The notes: generated from the letters alone by a model not told the origin. A DNA stretch of 64,000 nucleotides from Pseudomonas reidholzensis (GCF_900536025.1 NZ_UNOZ01000030.1:310001-374000); one strand, 5' to 3'; positions 40,661 through 49,723 are shown, numbered from the stretch's first letter. Program-made: numbers and translations.

Positions 40661-42223
40661 CTACACCCGCTCTGTCGCGTTGGTTGCCAGGCAGCAGCGG
40701 TCTCGGCCCTGCCGCTTGGCGTCATACAATGCACCGTCGGCAGCGGCCATCAGGGCCTCGGGGGTGATCGGTTGTTCAGCCGGGTAGCCCACGGCGATCC
40801 CGGCACTGACCGAAACAAGACCCAGCGGGCTGCCCGCATGCTCGATGGCCAGCCGCCGCAACAGCTGCAATGCCTCTTGCACGATCAACCCGGCGCCTTG
40901 CGCATCGGTGTCGGGCAGCAGCAAGGTGAATTCTTCACCGCCATAACGCACGGCCAGGTCGCCGGGGCGCTTCACCGCCTGGCGTAGCACTTCGCCGAAG
41001 CGCCGCAGGCATTGGTCGCCCGCCAGGTGGCCGTAGCGATCGTTGTAAGCCTTGAAGTAGTCCAGGTCGAGCATCACCAAGGCCAACGGGTAGCCTTGCC
41101 GGCGTGCGCGACCGACCTCGGCTTCGAACAGCGCATCCAGCCGCCGGCGATTGCCCAGCCCGGTGAGGCTGTCGGTCAGGGCCAGGTCCTTGAGGGTCTG
41201 GTGCGCCTGGTGCAGCGCGCGTTCGATGGCGATGCGCTCGCGCAGCTGGCGCAACACCACCCAGCCGAACACGGCCAGGCCCAGCAGCAGGACCAGCAGC
41301 ACCACCACCGACTTGATCATGTCGTGGCGCCACGGGGCGAGGATCGACTCGCGCGACAAACCCGCCTCCACCACCAGCGGATAGCGGGTGAGCGCCCTGT
41401 AGGCATACAGGCGCGGCGTGCCGTCAATCACCGCTACGGCTTCGGCGATGCCTTCACGGGCATACGGCAAGTGGTTGCGAAACACCTCGCTGTTGGCCAG
41501 GCTGCGCCCCACCACCTCCTCCACGAACGGCCGACGGACGAGGATGGTCCCGTCGCGCTTGGCCAGCACCAGCGCGCCGCGCTGGTCGATCTTGAAGTCG
41601 CCGTAGTAGCGCACGAACCAGTCGACCCTGATGGTGCCCAGCAACACACCCGCAAAGCTGCCATCGGCAAAGTTCAGGCGCCTGGAAATGGGGATGATCA
41701 GATCACCCGTGGAGCGGCTCTTGACCACCGAGCCGATGCGCACCTGGCGGTCGCTGTGGGTGCGGTGGTAAGTGAAGTAGTCGCGGTCGGCATTATTGGC
41801 GTTGGCCGGGATGGTGGCTTTGTCGGTGACGATCCAGTTGCCGTCCGGGCCGTACACGAACAACCCGTGCAACTGCGCCATGATGCTGGTCTGCTGGCGA
41901 AGCAGCGCATGCAGCCTGGGCCGGTCGAGTTTATCGAAGCCGTCACCCTCGAGGCGCTCGGCCAGCGCAGCGGTGATGGCATCGACCTGGCGGATCGAGT
42001 CTTCGGCATGTTGCGCGGAGGCGCGGGCCAGGTTGGTCACCGAGTCCTCGGCATTGACGAAAGCCTGCCGGTAGTCACGCCAGATGCGCCAGGCCTCGGT
42101 GAGCACGAACGCCAGCATGACCATGGCCATGAAACTCAGCACCAGGCGGAACAGCGCCAACGCACGACCCTCGCCGGTGACCGCGAAAAGCCCGTCATCG
42201 TCCTGGTTGCCGGGTGCGCGCAT
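40661..42223 (-). CDS. Membrane diguanylate cyclase with Cache-type sensor
   Basis: The 520-residue protein starts with a membrane helix (LFRLVLSFMAMVMLAFVL), followed by a periplasmic double-Cache/PDC-like domain (DRDYFTYHRTHSDRQVRIG, IPISRRLNFADGSFAGVLLG) and a second helix (VVVLLVLLLGLAVFGWVVL). The GGDEF domain follows, beginning at LALTDSLTGLGNRRRLDALF. The active site is GGEEF (near residue 430), and a product-inhibition RxxD I-site (RPGD) lies just upstream. It makes c-di-GMP in response to an extracytoplasmic ligand and so should favour biofilm growth. It is convergent with mgtC. Confidence 0.93.
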   Translation of the reverse strand: MRAPGNQDDDGLFAVTGEGRALALFRLVLSFMAMVMLAFVLTEAWRIWRDYRQAFVNAEDSVTNLARASAQHAEDSIRQVDAITAALAERLEGDGFDKLDRPRLHALLRQQTSIMAQLHGLFVYGPDGNWIVTDKATIPANANNADRDYFTYHRTHSDRQVRIGSVVKSRSTGDLIIPISRRLNFADGSFAGVLLGTIRVDWFVRYYGDFKIDQRGALVLAKRDGTILVRRPFVEEVVGRSLANSEVFRNHLPYAREGIAEAVAVIDGTPRLYAYRALTRYPLVVEAGLSRESILAPWRHDMIKSVVVLLVLLLGLAVFGWVVLRQLRERIAIERALHQAHQTLKDLALTDSLTGLGNRRRLDALFEAEVGRARRQGYPLALVMLDLDYFKAYNDRYGHLAGDQCLRRFGEVLRQAVKRPGDLAVRYGGEEFTLLLPDTDAQGAGLIVQEALQLLRRLAIEHAGSPLGLVSVSAGIAVGYPAEQPITPEALMAAADGALYDAKRQGRDRCCLATNATERV

Positions 42224-42264
42224 TGAAGTCCCTTCCCGTCGCTGTTGCCGCTGTTGACTATAGA

Positions 42265-43059
42265 TCAGTGCCGCTTGCGTGTACTCAGGGTGATCCAGGT
42301 CGGCGCGTGGTCGCTGGCCTTGGTTTCGTTGCGCACCCAGGCATCCACGCCGGCGGCCTTGAGGTACGGCGCCAGGTCAGGGTTGAGCAACAGGTGATCG
42401 ATGCGCAGCCCGGCATTGCGGGGCCAGTGGTTGCGAAAGTAGTCCCAGAACGTATAGACCCGCTCCTCCGGGTGCAGATGGCGCAGCGCATCGAGCCAGC
42501 CTTGCGCGAGCAGGCGCTGGTAGCAGGCACGCGTCTCGGGCTGGAGCAAGGCGTCCTTGCGCCAGGAGCGCGGGTCGTAGATGTCCAGGTCAGTCGGCAC
42601 CACGTTGAAGTCGCCGGCCAGCACCGTGGGGTGGCCGTTGTCGCGCAGGCTCTGGGCATGGGCGATCAGGCATTCGAACCACTGCAACTTGTAGTCGAAC
42701 TTGGGGCCGGGTTGCGGATTGCCGTTGGGCAGGTACAGGCAGCCCACCAGTATTCCGTGCACGGCTGCCTCCAGGTAACGGGCCTGACTGTCGTCCTGCA
42801 TGCCAGGCAAACCACGGCGAACCTCCAGCGGCTCGCTGTCACGGGCAAGAATCGCCACGCCGTTCCAGGCGGGCTGGCCCTGGTACAGGCAGCCATAGCC
42901 AGCGGCTTCAAGCGTTGCGCGGGGGAAGTCCTTATCGGGCGCCTTGAGCTCTTGCAAGCAGGCGATATCGGGCTGCTCGCGCTCGAGCCAGGCCAGCAAG
43001 GCCGGCAAGCGGCTGCGGATACCGTTGATATTGAAGGTGGCGATCTTCAGCGCTTTCAT
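42265..43059 (-). CDS. xthA: Exodeoxyribonuclease III
   Basis: This 264-residue AP endonuclease/3'-5' exonuclease shows LKIATFNINGIRSRLPALL, the metal-binding Glu in CLQELKAPDKDFP, GDFNVVPTDLDIYDP and the catalytic His in KASDHAPTWI. It repairs abasic sites and blocked 3' ends. The length matches E. coli XthA (268). Its start overlaps the stop of the small gene upstream (ATGA), so the two are translationally coupled. Confidence 0.93.
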   Translation of the reverse strand: MKALKIATFNINGIRSRLPALLAWLEREQPDIACLQELKAPDKDFPRATLEAAGYGCLYQGQPAWNGVAILARDSEPLEVRRGLPGMQDDSQARYLEAAVHGILVGCLYLPNGNPQPGPKFDYKLQWFECLIAHAQSLRDNGHPTVLAGDFNVVPTDLDIYDPRSWRKDALLQPETRACYQRLLAQGWLDALRHLHPEERVYTFWDYFRNHWPRNAGLRIDHLLLNPDLAPYLKAAGVDAWVRNETKASDHAPTWITLSTRKRH

Positions 43060-43298
43060 GCGTCGGGATCGTTGACGTGGGCCTGTACCGCCTCTTTCAG
43101 GGCGCGTACGTGGGCGTCGTCGGCCAAGGCCTTGAGCGCCAGCCAGTCGTCCCAGTCGAGCGCGCCGTCATCACGCATGGCTTCGGCGGTGCGGATCAGT
43201 TCATGGTGGTAGGCATCGGGCGATGCACAGCGGTAGCTGACGTCGTCGTACTGGGCGTACCAGGCCTCTAGCTCGGGAATGCTGCGGTCGATGCTCAT
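43056..43298 (-). CDS. Small hypothetical protein coupled to xthA
   Basis: I start at ATG 43298 (MSIDRSIPELEAWYAQYDDV), which has a purine-rich upstream sequence; a longer frame adds unlikely residues. The 80-residue acidic, helical protein (YHHELIRTAEAMRDDGALDW, LALKALADDAHVRALKEAVQ) has no recognised domain. It overlaps xthA by 4 bp and is conserved in appearance, so a role linked to DNA repair or stress is possible but unproven. Confidence 0.65.
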   Translation of the reverse strand: MSIDRSIPELEAWYAQYDDVSYRCASPDAYHHELIRTAEAMRDDGALDWDDWLALKALADDAHVRALKEAVQAHVNDPDA

Positions 43299-43466
43299 GT
43301 CCCCCTGCTCCTTCGTGCAACCTTTGAATCTCTGAGGCCTGCCCGCGTGCATCGTTCCCCCGCCGTGCCCGGCCGGCACGGCCCGCAGAAAAATTAAACC
43401 TTTGCCCAGCGCCAGGGCTCAACCGTAAGCGACACAGACGTCGCGCCACCGCAAAAGGAGTGAGCC

Positions 43467-43964
43467 ATGAACAATCTGTTCCTCAAGCGAATCGGACTCT
43501 CCGTCGCCCTGGGCATGGCGTCGTTGCACGCCATGGCCGCCAGCGACGATTTCGTCGATGCCGCCACCGAAGCCGGTATCGCCGAAGTGGTCACCGGCAA
43601 CCTGGCGCGGGAAAAGAGCAGCAGCGCGGATATCAAAGCCTTTGCCCAGCAGATGGTTACCGACCACACCAAAGCCAACCAGCAACTTGGCGATATCGCC
43701 CGCAAACACGACATCACCGTGCCCGATGAGGCGGCGCTGACCGACAAGGTCAAAAAGGTGATCCTCGAATGGCGCGATGAGTCGTTCGACAAGTCCTACA
43801 TCAACAACCAGGTCGATGCCCACGAAAAGGCCGTGGAGCTGTTCATGAAAGAAGCCAGCTCCTCCGACAAGCCTGACCTCAAGGCGTATGCCAGCGACAC
43901 GCTGCCAACCCTTCAAAAACACCTGGAGCATGCCAAACAGCTTCAGGCCAAGCACGGCAAGTAA
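43467..43964 (+). CDS. DUF4142 periplasmic protein
   Basis: aaaaggagtgagcc precedes ATG 43467. The 165-residue product has a signal peptide (LSVALGMASLHAMAA) and a DUF4142 ferritin-like four-helix domain: DDFVDAATEAGIAEVVTGNL, AREKSSSADIKAFAQQMVTD, HTKANQQLG, and the C-terminal YASDTLPTLQKHLEHAKQL. Such proteins are often osmotic or stress induced in Pseudomonas. Biochemical function is unknown. Confidence 0.88.
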   Translation: MNNLFLKRIGLSVALGMASLHAMAASDDFVDAATEAGIAEVVTGNLAREKSSSADIKAFAQQMVTDHTKANQQLGDIARKHDITVPDEAALTDKVKKVILEWRDESFDKSYINNQVDAHEKAVELFMKEASSSDKPDLKAYASDTLPTLQKHLEHAKQLQAKHGK

Positions 43965-43988
43965 CCCCTATCACGAGGCTAGCTACCC

Positions 43989-44240
43989 ATGAGTAATGAT
44001 CCACTACGTTCGGAAGTGCTTACCCGTCTGTTGCACGCACACCCGCAAGGGCTGGGCAAGGAAGTGCTGGACAACTACCGCGGCGAGAAAGCCGTGGCCG
44101 GCATGCTCAAGACCTTGCAGGACGAAGGCCTGATTCATGATGGCAGCGTCGAGGTGGATGCCGGGCACCAGATCAGCGTGCAGTATCCGATCAAGCTGTC
44201 CAGTTCCGGTGTCGAGGCGGCGAAGCAGGCGGAGGGTTGA
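43989..44240 (+). CDS. Small hypothetical protein
   Basis: The 83-residue product follows the DUF4142 gene by 24 bp on the same strand. It looks like a short winged-helix-type fold (LRSEVLTRLLHAHPQGLGKE, AVAGMLKTLQDEGLIHDGSV, then beta-strand VQYPIKLSSSGVEAAKQA). It is not a recognised family. It is followed by a strong hairpin terminator. Confidence 0.65.
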   Translation: MSNDPLRSEVLTRLLHAHPQGLGKEVLDNYRGEKAVAGMLKTLQDEGLIHDGSVEVDAGHQISVQYPIKLSSSGVEAAKQAEG

Positions 44241-44257
44241 GCTGATTGCGCCAGTGA

Positions 44258-44290
44258 CGACGGCTCGCGGGCTTGACCCGCGAGCCGTCG
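44258..44290. terminator. Bidirectional hairpin terminator
   Basis: cgacggctcgcgg (44258-44270) and ccgcgagccgtcg (44278-44290) form a 13-bp perfect stem with a 7-base loop. It lies between the convergent genes ending at 44240 and 44304. Confidence 0.75.
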
Positions 44291-44303
44291 CTATTGGACT
44301 TCG

Positions 44304-44480
44304 CTAGGGCTTTTTCTCTACATCCAGAGGGGCCTTCGCCGGCCCCTGTGGGTCGACCTGCGGATCATCGAGATCCGGCGAGTCCGGGTCAAACCCCAGG
44401 TCATCCTTGTCGGTCGCATGTTCTGAGGAATGCGGCCCCTGGTCGTCCTGCCTGCCGGGTGCTTGCGGTTGTCTGGCCAT
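44304..44480 (-). CDS. Small acidic hypothetical protein
   Basis: I start at ATG 44480 (MARQPQAPGRQDDQGPHSSE); the five-codon extension is less likely. The 58-residue product is Asp- and Pro-rich (LGFDPDSPDLDDPQVDPQGP) and probably unstructured. It is similar in style to the acidic proteins at 15576 and 23234. Function unknown. Confidence 0.5.
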   Translation of the reverse strand: MARQPQAPGRQDDQGPHSSEHATDKDDLGFDPDSPDLDDPQVDPQGPAKAPLDVEKKP

Positions 44481-44536
44481 GATCTCGTCTCCCATGAGTG
44501 TCTACTGAAGAAACCAGCCAGCCCTGAAAGTTTGAT

Positions 44537-45541
44537 CTAGTTCGCATCACCCTTTTGTAACGTACCCGCAGCCAGCTGCGCCTGGCATGTCGTCAGCGCT
44601 GCGCCGCGGCTCTCCAGCTCTCCCTGGAGAAAGGCCAGCTGCCGTGTCTGCTCGCTGCAGAGCTCGCGCTTGTGCTCAAGCTGCTGCGCTTGCCCATCCA
44701 GCTGCCTGCGCATTTCCTCGCTGGCGCCCTGCGCCTGGGCCAGGATCGAGCGCAGCCCCTGCACCTGGGCGTCACGTTGCTCCAGCTGTTCATTGAGCAG
44801 TTTGCGCTCAGCGACACCCTGACGGCCCTCACCCAGCAGCCGCTCGTTATCGCGGTGCAGGCGGGTCAGCTCTTCCTGTTTGACGATCATGCCTTGCTGC
44901 AACTGACGCTGCTCGACCTGCAACTGCTGAACCTGCGCCTCGTGCCGGCGCTGCTCCTGTTCACGCTGCTCGCGGCTGGCGGCACGGTAGTGCTCCAGTG
45001 CGTCACGGGCATGACGATGTTTGTCTTCCAGCGAGCGGACCTGCTCGTCCTTGTCGTTGAGGCGCACCTGCAGCTCACCCAGCGACTGGTTGAGGCTGGC
45101 GCTGCGCAGTTGCTCGCTCTGCAAGGTGCTCAAGGTCGACGCCAGTTTCTCCGACTCGGCCTCCAGCGCGCTGGCCTGGATCTGGTGCTGCTGGTGAGCG
45201 GCCGCCAGCGCCTGCTGGGCCAGCGCCAGCTGCGCCTGGAGTTGCTCGCATTGCGCGTCGAACTGCACCTGCGCGGTGGCGACCCGCGCCTCCCCTTCTT
45301 CCTGCAATTGCGCGGCGAGCTGGGCAACCAGGCGCGCCAGCTGCTCACTGAGGCTGGACGCTGCCAGCGGGCCTGAAGGGTTTTGCGCGTCCAGCTCCTT
45401 TAGATAGCGATGAATGGTGGTTTTAGAGCCGGTATTGCCCATTTCGATACGTACTGCATCGATGCTGGGGTTTTCCCCACGGGCGATCAGGGCTTGGCGC
45501 GCCTGCTGCACTACTGCCTTGTTGATACCGCCCCGGGCCAT
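44537..45541 (-). CDS. KfrA-like DNA-binding coiled-coil protein
   Basis: ATG 45541 has an aggag site 7 bases upstream. The 334-residue protein has an N-terminal KfrA-type helix-turn-helix (INKAVVQQARQALIARGENP, then SIDAVRIEMGNTGSKTTIH). A continuous Gln/Glu/Leu-rich coiled coil follows from about residue 65 to the end (LARLVAQLAAQLQEEGEARV and onward). On plasmids KfrA is an autoregulated DNA-binding protein linked to partition. Here it is chromosomal, with no partition genes nearby. A decayed relative lies at 8739-9226. The upstream region has a gtacgtac palindrome near 45570 that could be its operator. Confidence 0.85.
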   Translation of the reverse strand: MARGGINKAVVQQARQALIARGENPSIDAVRIEMGNTGSKTTIHRYLKELDAQNPSGPLAASSLSEQLARLVAQLAAQLQEEGEARVATAQVQFDAQCEQLQAQLALAQQALAAAHQQHQIQASALEAESEKLASTLSTLQSEQLRSASLNQSLGELQVRLNDKDEQVRSLEDKHRHARDALEHYRAASREQREQEQRRHEAQVQQLQVEQRQLQQGMIVKQEELTRLHRDNERLLGEGRQGVAERKLLNEQLEQRDAQVQGLRSILAQAQGASEEMRRQLDGQAQQLEHKRELCSEQTRQLAFLQGELESRGAALTTCQAQLAAGTLQKGDAN

Positions 45542-45801
45542 GTTTGCTCCTACGATTTCGTAATGTGGTACGTACCATGTAATTACGTACTAATTCTGCC
45601 GATACTACGATGCGGTTTCAAGCGTTTGCTGACATTCAATAATCACGGCTTATCGCATGTGATAGGCGAAAAGGTGCGGGTTAGCCGTCGCAGAAGGCGG
45701 CTTCGGTACGAAACCCTGCTAAATGAGCGGTATGGGGAAATGAGCGCGGGAGGCTGGGAGTCCGCGGCGTCAGGGGTTCGGATGACTCCAGGACGCCAGA
45801 C

Positions 45802-46698
45802 CTATAGCTCGCCCTGGCGCAGCTGCGCGACCAGCGTATCTACCCATGGATTCGCTCGGGCGACATTCCAGGCCACCGTGGTAGTCACCACGCTGACGGC
45901 TTGGGTCAATGGGCGCAGGACGACATTTGCCGGTGCCAGCTTGCTCATGGCAGCAGGTACCAACGCAATACCCTGACCACAACTCACGAAGGCAATCTGC
46001 GAGGCCACTGAACGGACCTCATGCAGTACCCGCGGCGAAAACCCATTGGCCCTGCAGGTGGCGATCAGGTTGTCGAAGTAAAGCGGGCTGACTTTGCGCG
46101 CAAACATGACCAGCGGCTCGCCAGCCAGGCTGGCCAGTGCAATATGACTGCGCTCGGCCAGGTCGTGATCGGCCGGCAAGGCGACCATCAAGCGCTCCTC
46201 GGTCAGCGGCAACCATTCAATGGACTTGCCCAGATCACCATCCAGACGTGCAAAAGCCAGATCGATATCGCCTGCCTCCAACGCCGGTATGGCTTCGACG
46301 CTGTCGATTTCTCGTACCGATACCGTGATGTGCGGGTGCTCCAGCTTGAAGCGCTCGATGATCCCCGGCAACACATCGAACATTGCTGAAGAGATGGCGC
46401 CAATGGTCAGCATGCCGCGGTACCCCGCCACCGCTTCCTCGACGGCTAATTCCAGGCGCTCGAGTTGATCGGCGAACTTGCGCACCGCCGGGAGTATCGC
46501 CGCTCCCACCGGGGTCAGCCGTGCGCCGCGCCTGGAGCGCTCGAAGAGCTTGACCTTGAGGGCCTGCTCAAGAATCTGAATTTGCTCGGTCAAGGGCGGT
46601 TGGGTCATTCCGAGCCGCTTGGCGGCGCGACCGAAATTCTGTTCCTCGGCCACGGCGAGAAACAGCCAGAGGTGTCGCACCAGGCGAAAATTGATCAT
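45802..46698 (-). CDS. LysR-family regulator divergent from RraA/aminotransferase genes
   Basis: The 298-residue protein has a LysR HTH (AAKRLGMTQPPLTEQIQILE at about 25-45, CatR/BenM-like PPLTEQI) and a substrate-binding domain (LTIGAISSAMFDVLPGIIER, ASQIAFVSCGQGIALVPAAM). It is transcribed away from the RraA-like and aminotransferase genes across 105 bp, so it probably controls them. The inducer is probably a pathway intermediate. Confidence 0.88.
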   Translation of the reverse strand: MINFRLVRHLWLFLAVAEEQNFGRAAKRLGMTQPPLTEQIQILEQALKVKLFERSRRGARLTPVGAAILPAVRKFADQLERLELAVEEAVAGYRGMLTIGAISSAMFDVLPGIIERFKLEHPHITVSVREIDSVEAIPALEAGDIDLAFARLDGDLGKSIEWLPLTEERLMVALPADHDLAERSHIALASLAGEPLVMFARKVSPLYFDNLIATCRANGFSPRVLHEVRSVASQIAFVSCGQGIALVPAAMSKLAPANVVLRPLTQAVSVVTTTVAWNVARANPWVDTLVAQLRQGEL

Positions 46699-46707
46699 GA
46701 GGTTTCC

Positions 46708-46753
46708 ATAGGTTTGGCGTATGTAAACGATCCTTGATTAGGAATATACCTAT
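46708..46753. promoter_or_regulatory. Candidate operator of the divergent LysR regulator
   Basis: In the 105-bp intergenic gap, ATAGGT (46708-46713) and ACCTAT (46748-46753) form an inverted repeat. The second arm is part of a near-palindrome, taggaatataccta, with AT-rich centre. This fits the LysR T-N11-A style of site overlapping divergent promoters. Confidence 0.4.
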
Positions 46754-46803
46754 CATGCGAGCTGTTCGACACTCATGACCTCACACCCCATAGAGGTCCG
46801 TTC

Positions 46804-47475
46804 ATGAACCAAGACGTCATGCTTAAACGATTGGCGGCACTGGACAGCAACACCGTGTCCGATGCACTCGACTTCCTCGGCCTGCCCGGCGCCACCTTTG
46901 GCCTGCGCCCCTTGTGGGACTGCCCCAAGGTAGTCGGTCGCGCCAGCACCGTGCAGCTTGCCGCGAAGACTGATGCCGCCCCTACCGTGCACTTGATCAC
47001 CCCGGTCATCCAAGCCATCGAAACCGATGATCGGGTGCTGGTGATCGCCGGCGGCATCGAAGGCGTTTCCTGCTGGGGCGATATCCTCGCCAACGCGGCC
47101 GTTGCCAAGCGGGTGCGCGGCAGCATCATCGACGGCTGCAGCCGTGATATCGATGGCAGCGCAGAGATCGACTATCCCGTCTACGGTCGCGCGGTGACGA
47201 TGATCAGCGCCCGTAACCGCGTGGTCCAGGTCGACGCTGCCTGCCCTGTGCTGGTCGCAGGTGTGACGGTCAACCAGGATGACTACGTGATTGCCGACAA
47301 CTGCGGCACGGTGTTCGTGCCCGCAGGGCAGATCGACCCGGTGCTGGCGCTCGGCGAGCGGATTGCCCGCCGGCAGCACGCCATGGTCGAAGCCGTGCGC
47401 GCCGGCCGCTCGGTGGCCGACGTGATGCATGACAGTCAATTCGAAGCGATCAACACAGAGCACCACCACCGATGA
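46804..47475 (+). CDS. RraA / HMG-aldolase-like protein (first copy)
   Basis: The 223-residue protein has an RraA fold with IEGVSCWGDILANAAVAKRV followed by RGSIIDGCSRD, the G-x-x-x-G-D and R-D substrate/metal-binding elements of class II 4-hydroxy-4-methyl-2-oxoglutarate (HMG) aldolases, which release pyruvate. There is no reason to assume the RNase E inhibitor role. It overlaps the aminotransferase start by ATGA. A second copy is at the window's right end. Confidence 0.82.
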   Translation: MNQDVMLKRLAALDSNTVSDALDFLGLPGATFGLRPLWDCPKVVGRASTVQLAAKTDAAPTVHLITPVIQAIETDDRVLVIAGGIEGVSCWGDILANAAVAKRVRGSIIDGCSRDIDGSAEIDYPVYGRAVTMISARNRVVQVDAACPVLVAGVTVNQDDYVIADNCGTVFVPAGQIDPVLALGERIARRQHAMVEAVRAGRSVADVMHDSQFEAINTEHHHR

Positions 47476-48686
47476 CCACTCTGGCGCAACACCTCAATCG
47501 CAACCTGGCCGCTGCTCAGCCCTCCGCAACCTACGTCATTATCGATCGAGTGGCACAACGCCGCGCCCAAGGCGCGAAGATCATCTCGCTGTGTGCCGGC
47601 GAGCCGGATTTCGATACGCCTGCGCACATTCGTCAGGCTGCCAAGGATGCCATTGATCAAGGGCATACCCGCTATACCCAGGTCGCCGGCAGTCGCGCGT
47701 TGCGTGAGGCTGTGGCGGCCAAGTTCCGACGAGAAAACGGCCTGCGGGTCGACTGGCAGGACACCCTGGTCTGCAGCGGCGGCAAGCAGGTGATCTACAA
47801 CGCGCTTGCGGCGACGCTCAACGAGGGTGACGAAGTCATCGTGCCGGCGCCGTACTGGGTCAGCTACCCGGAAATGGTGCAACTGAGCGGTGCCCACAGC
47901 GTGATCGTGACCTGCGAGGTCAGTAGCGGCTTCAAGTTGACGCCCGCTGCGCTGGCGGCGGCGATTACGCCCCGTACCCGCTGGCTGATCATCAACTCGC
48001 CCTCCAATCCCACCGGTGCGGTCTACAGCTATCACGAGCTGCGGGCCCTGGCGGATGTGCTGCTGCAGCACCCGCATGTGCTGGTGTTGGCAGATGATAT
48101 CTACGAGCATCTGATCTTCGACGATCAACCTTTCTACACGCTGGCCCAGGTCGAACCGCGCCTCGCCGAACGCACCCTCACCATGAATGGTGTTTCCAAG
48201 GCCTACGCCATGACCGGCTGGCGGATCGGCTTCGCCACCGGCCCTCGCTGGTTGCTGGCTGCGATGGAAAAGCTTCAAGGCCAACAGACCTCAGGGGCGT
48301 GTTCGATTTCACAGCAGGCCGCGATCGCTGCTTTGCAAGGCTCGAAGGACTTCATCGTCCATAGCCGGGAAGTGTTCCAGCGCCGGCGTGATCTGATGGT
48401 TGATCTGCTCAATGCCATCCCGGGCCTGCACTGCGAAACACCGGCGGGGGCGTTCTACGCATTCGCCAACTGCCAGGGATTGATCGGCAAGACCTCCGCA
48501 ACCGGGCGGCTGCTCGCCACGGATGAAGACGTGGCGCTGGCCTTGCTGGAGGAGAACGATGTCGCGGTGGTGCATGGCAGCGCCTTTGGGCTCGGCGGCC
48601 ATGTCCGGATCGCTTACGCACTGGACGACGCTTCACTGATTCAGGCGTGCGAATCAATCAAGCAGTTCAGTCAGGGCACGCGCTGA
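47472..48686 (+). CDS. PLP-dependent aminotransferase (class I, aspartate/aromatic type)
   Basis: The 404-residue enzyme shows ISLCAGEPDFDTPAHIRQAA, VIVPAPYWVSYPEMVQLSG, NSPSNPTGAVYS, VLADDIYEHLIF and the PLP-binding Lys in TMNGVSKAYAMTGWRIGFA. This is the AspC Ibeta-type set. It exchanges an amino acid with a 2-oxo acid. Coupling with an HMG-aldolase-like gene suggests an amino acid whose oxo acid is split by the aldolase, for example a 4-substituted glutamate; this is inference. Confidence 0.88.
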   Translation: MTTLAQHLNRNLAAAQPSATYVIIDRVAQRRAQGAKIISLCAGEPDFDTPAHIRQAAKDAIDQGHTRYTQVAGSRALREAVAAKFRRENGLRVDWQDTLVCSGGKQVIYNALAATLNEGDEVIVPAPYWVSYPEMVQLSGAHSVIVTCEVSSGFKLTPAALAAAITPRTRWLIINSPSNPTGAVYSYHELRALADVLLQHPHVLVLADDIYEHLIFDDQPFYTLAQVEPRLAERTLTMNGVSKAYAMTGWRIGFATGPRWLLAAMEKLQGQQTSGACSISQQAAIAALQGSKDFIVHSREVFQRRRDLMVDLLNAIPGLHCETPAGAFYAFANCQGLIGKTSATGRLLATDEDVALALLEENDVAVVHGSAFGLGGHVRIAYALDDASLIQACESIKQFSQGTR

Positions 48687-48725
48687 CCTGGGCGCTCAGG
48701 TGCCTTGCCGCCCAGGGCCGGCTCA

Positions 48726-49649
48726 TCACAGCATGTGGCCGGCCCAGATCCCCTGTTCGACCAACTCCGAAGCCAACTCGACAAACGTCTCGCCGACGTA
48801 GCGGGTCGCAGGGCTCACCTTTCTGTCGGCGGGCGACACCATCACCAGTTTGCGCATCGGCGTCGGCTCTACCAAGGGCGCAGCGCAAAGCGTGCCGTTT
48901 TGCAGATGGCCGTAGATCGACGCCAGTGGCAAGGCGGTAAGGCCGAACCCATTGCGGACCAGGTCGATCATTGCGCCAAACGAATCTGCCTCGACGCTGG
49001 CAGCGATCTTGAAGCCAACATCTGCTGCGCAACGGTCCATGATCTTGCGCAAGCCATGCCGAGGACTGGGCAGTACCAACTGCTCCTGCGCCAGGGTGGC
49101 GAAATGGACTGGCTGGTCGAGCGTGAGTGCTGAACTGGGTGGGCCGACCAGCACCAGGTTCTCCATCATCACCGGGACGATGCGCAGGGTGTGCAACGGT
49201 TCCAGGTCGTAGGAAATCGCCAGCTCTAGCTCTCCGCGCTGAATCCAGTCCAGCAGGTAACCACTGAAAGCGGAGGAGAAACGGATCGACAAGTCCGGAT
49301 GCTCATCGCGAATCCGTTTGACCAGGCGCACGGTCATGATTTCAGCAATGGTTGGCGTCGTGCCGATCGCAACCGCGCCTCGGAACGAACCATGCCCTGC
49401 CGAGACCGAACTGCGGATCGCCTCCAGCTCGTCCATGATTCGAGTGGCATGGTGCAACACCTCGGTGCCGGCCTCCGTGATGATCATGCCGCGGCCATGC
49501 CGTTCGAACAGATAAACGCCGAGCTCCTTTTCCAGCTGACGTATCTGCCGGCTCAGCGCCGGCTGAGCAATATGCAGCCGATCAGAGGCTTTGCTGAGAC
49601 TCCCCAGCTCGGCAACATGAATAAGCGTTTTGAGCTGTACGACGTCCAT
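48726..49649 (-). CDS. LysR-family regulator, Cbl/NAC-like, probable regulator of the catabolic regulon
   Basis: I start at ATG 49649 (MDVVQLKTLIHVAELGSLSK); a GTG four codons upstream lacks a ribosome site. The 307-residue protein has HTH ASDRLHIAQPALSRQIRQLE and an effector domain (FRGAVAIGTTPTIAEIMTVR, LGEELEL-type ELELAISYDL). A copy of the 14-bp motif shared by the island (49724-49737) lies 75 bp upstream of the start, consistent with autoregulation. It is convergent with the aminotransferase gene. Confidence 0.87.
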   Translation of the reverse strand: MDVVQLKTLIHVAELGSLSKASDRLHIAQPALSRQIRQLEKELGVYLFERHGRGMIITEAGTEVLHHATRIMDELEAIRSSVSAGHGSFRGAVAIGTTPTIAEIMTVRLVKRIRDEHPDLSIRFSSAFSGYLLDWIQRGELELAISYDLEPLHTLRIVPVMMENLVLVGPPSSALTLDQPVHFATLAQEQLVLPSPRHGLRKIMDRCAADVGFKIAASVEADSFGAMIDLVRNGFGLTALPLASIYGHLQNGTLCAAPLVEPTPMRKLVMVSPADRKVSPATRYVGETFVELASELVEQGIWAGHML

Positions 49650-49723
49650 CGGCTGACCCACGTAGGAGGGAAGGAGATGACTGGCAGTCTAAACAGCCAG
49701 CCCCTCACCAGCTATAGAATTTC

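Noticed and set aside
41012..42226. 404-codon open frame on the plus strand
   Set aside because: Antisense to the diguanylate cyclase, whose GGEEF and Cache segments are clear.
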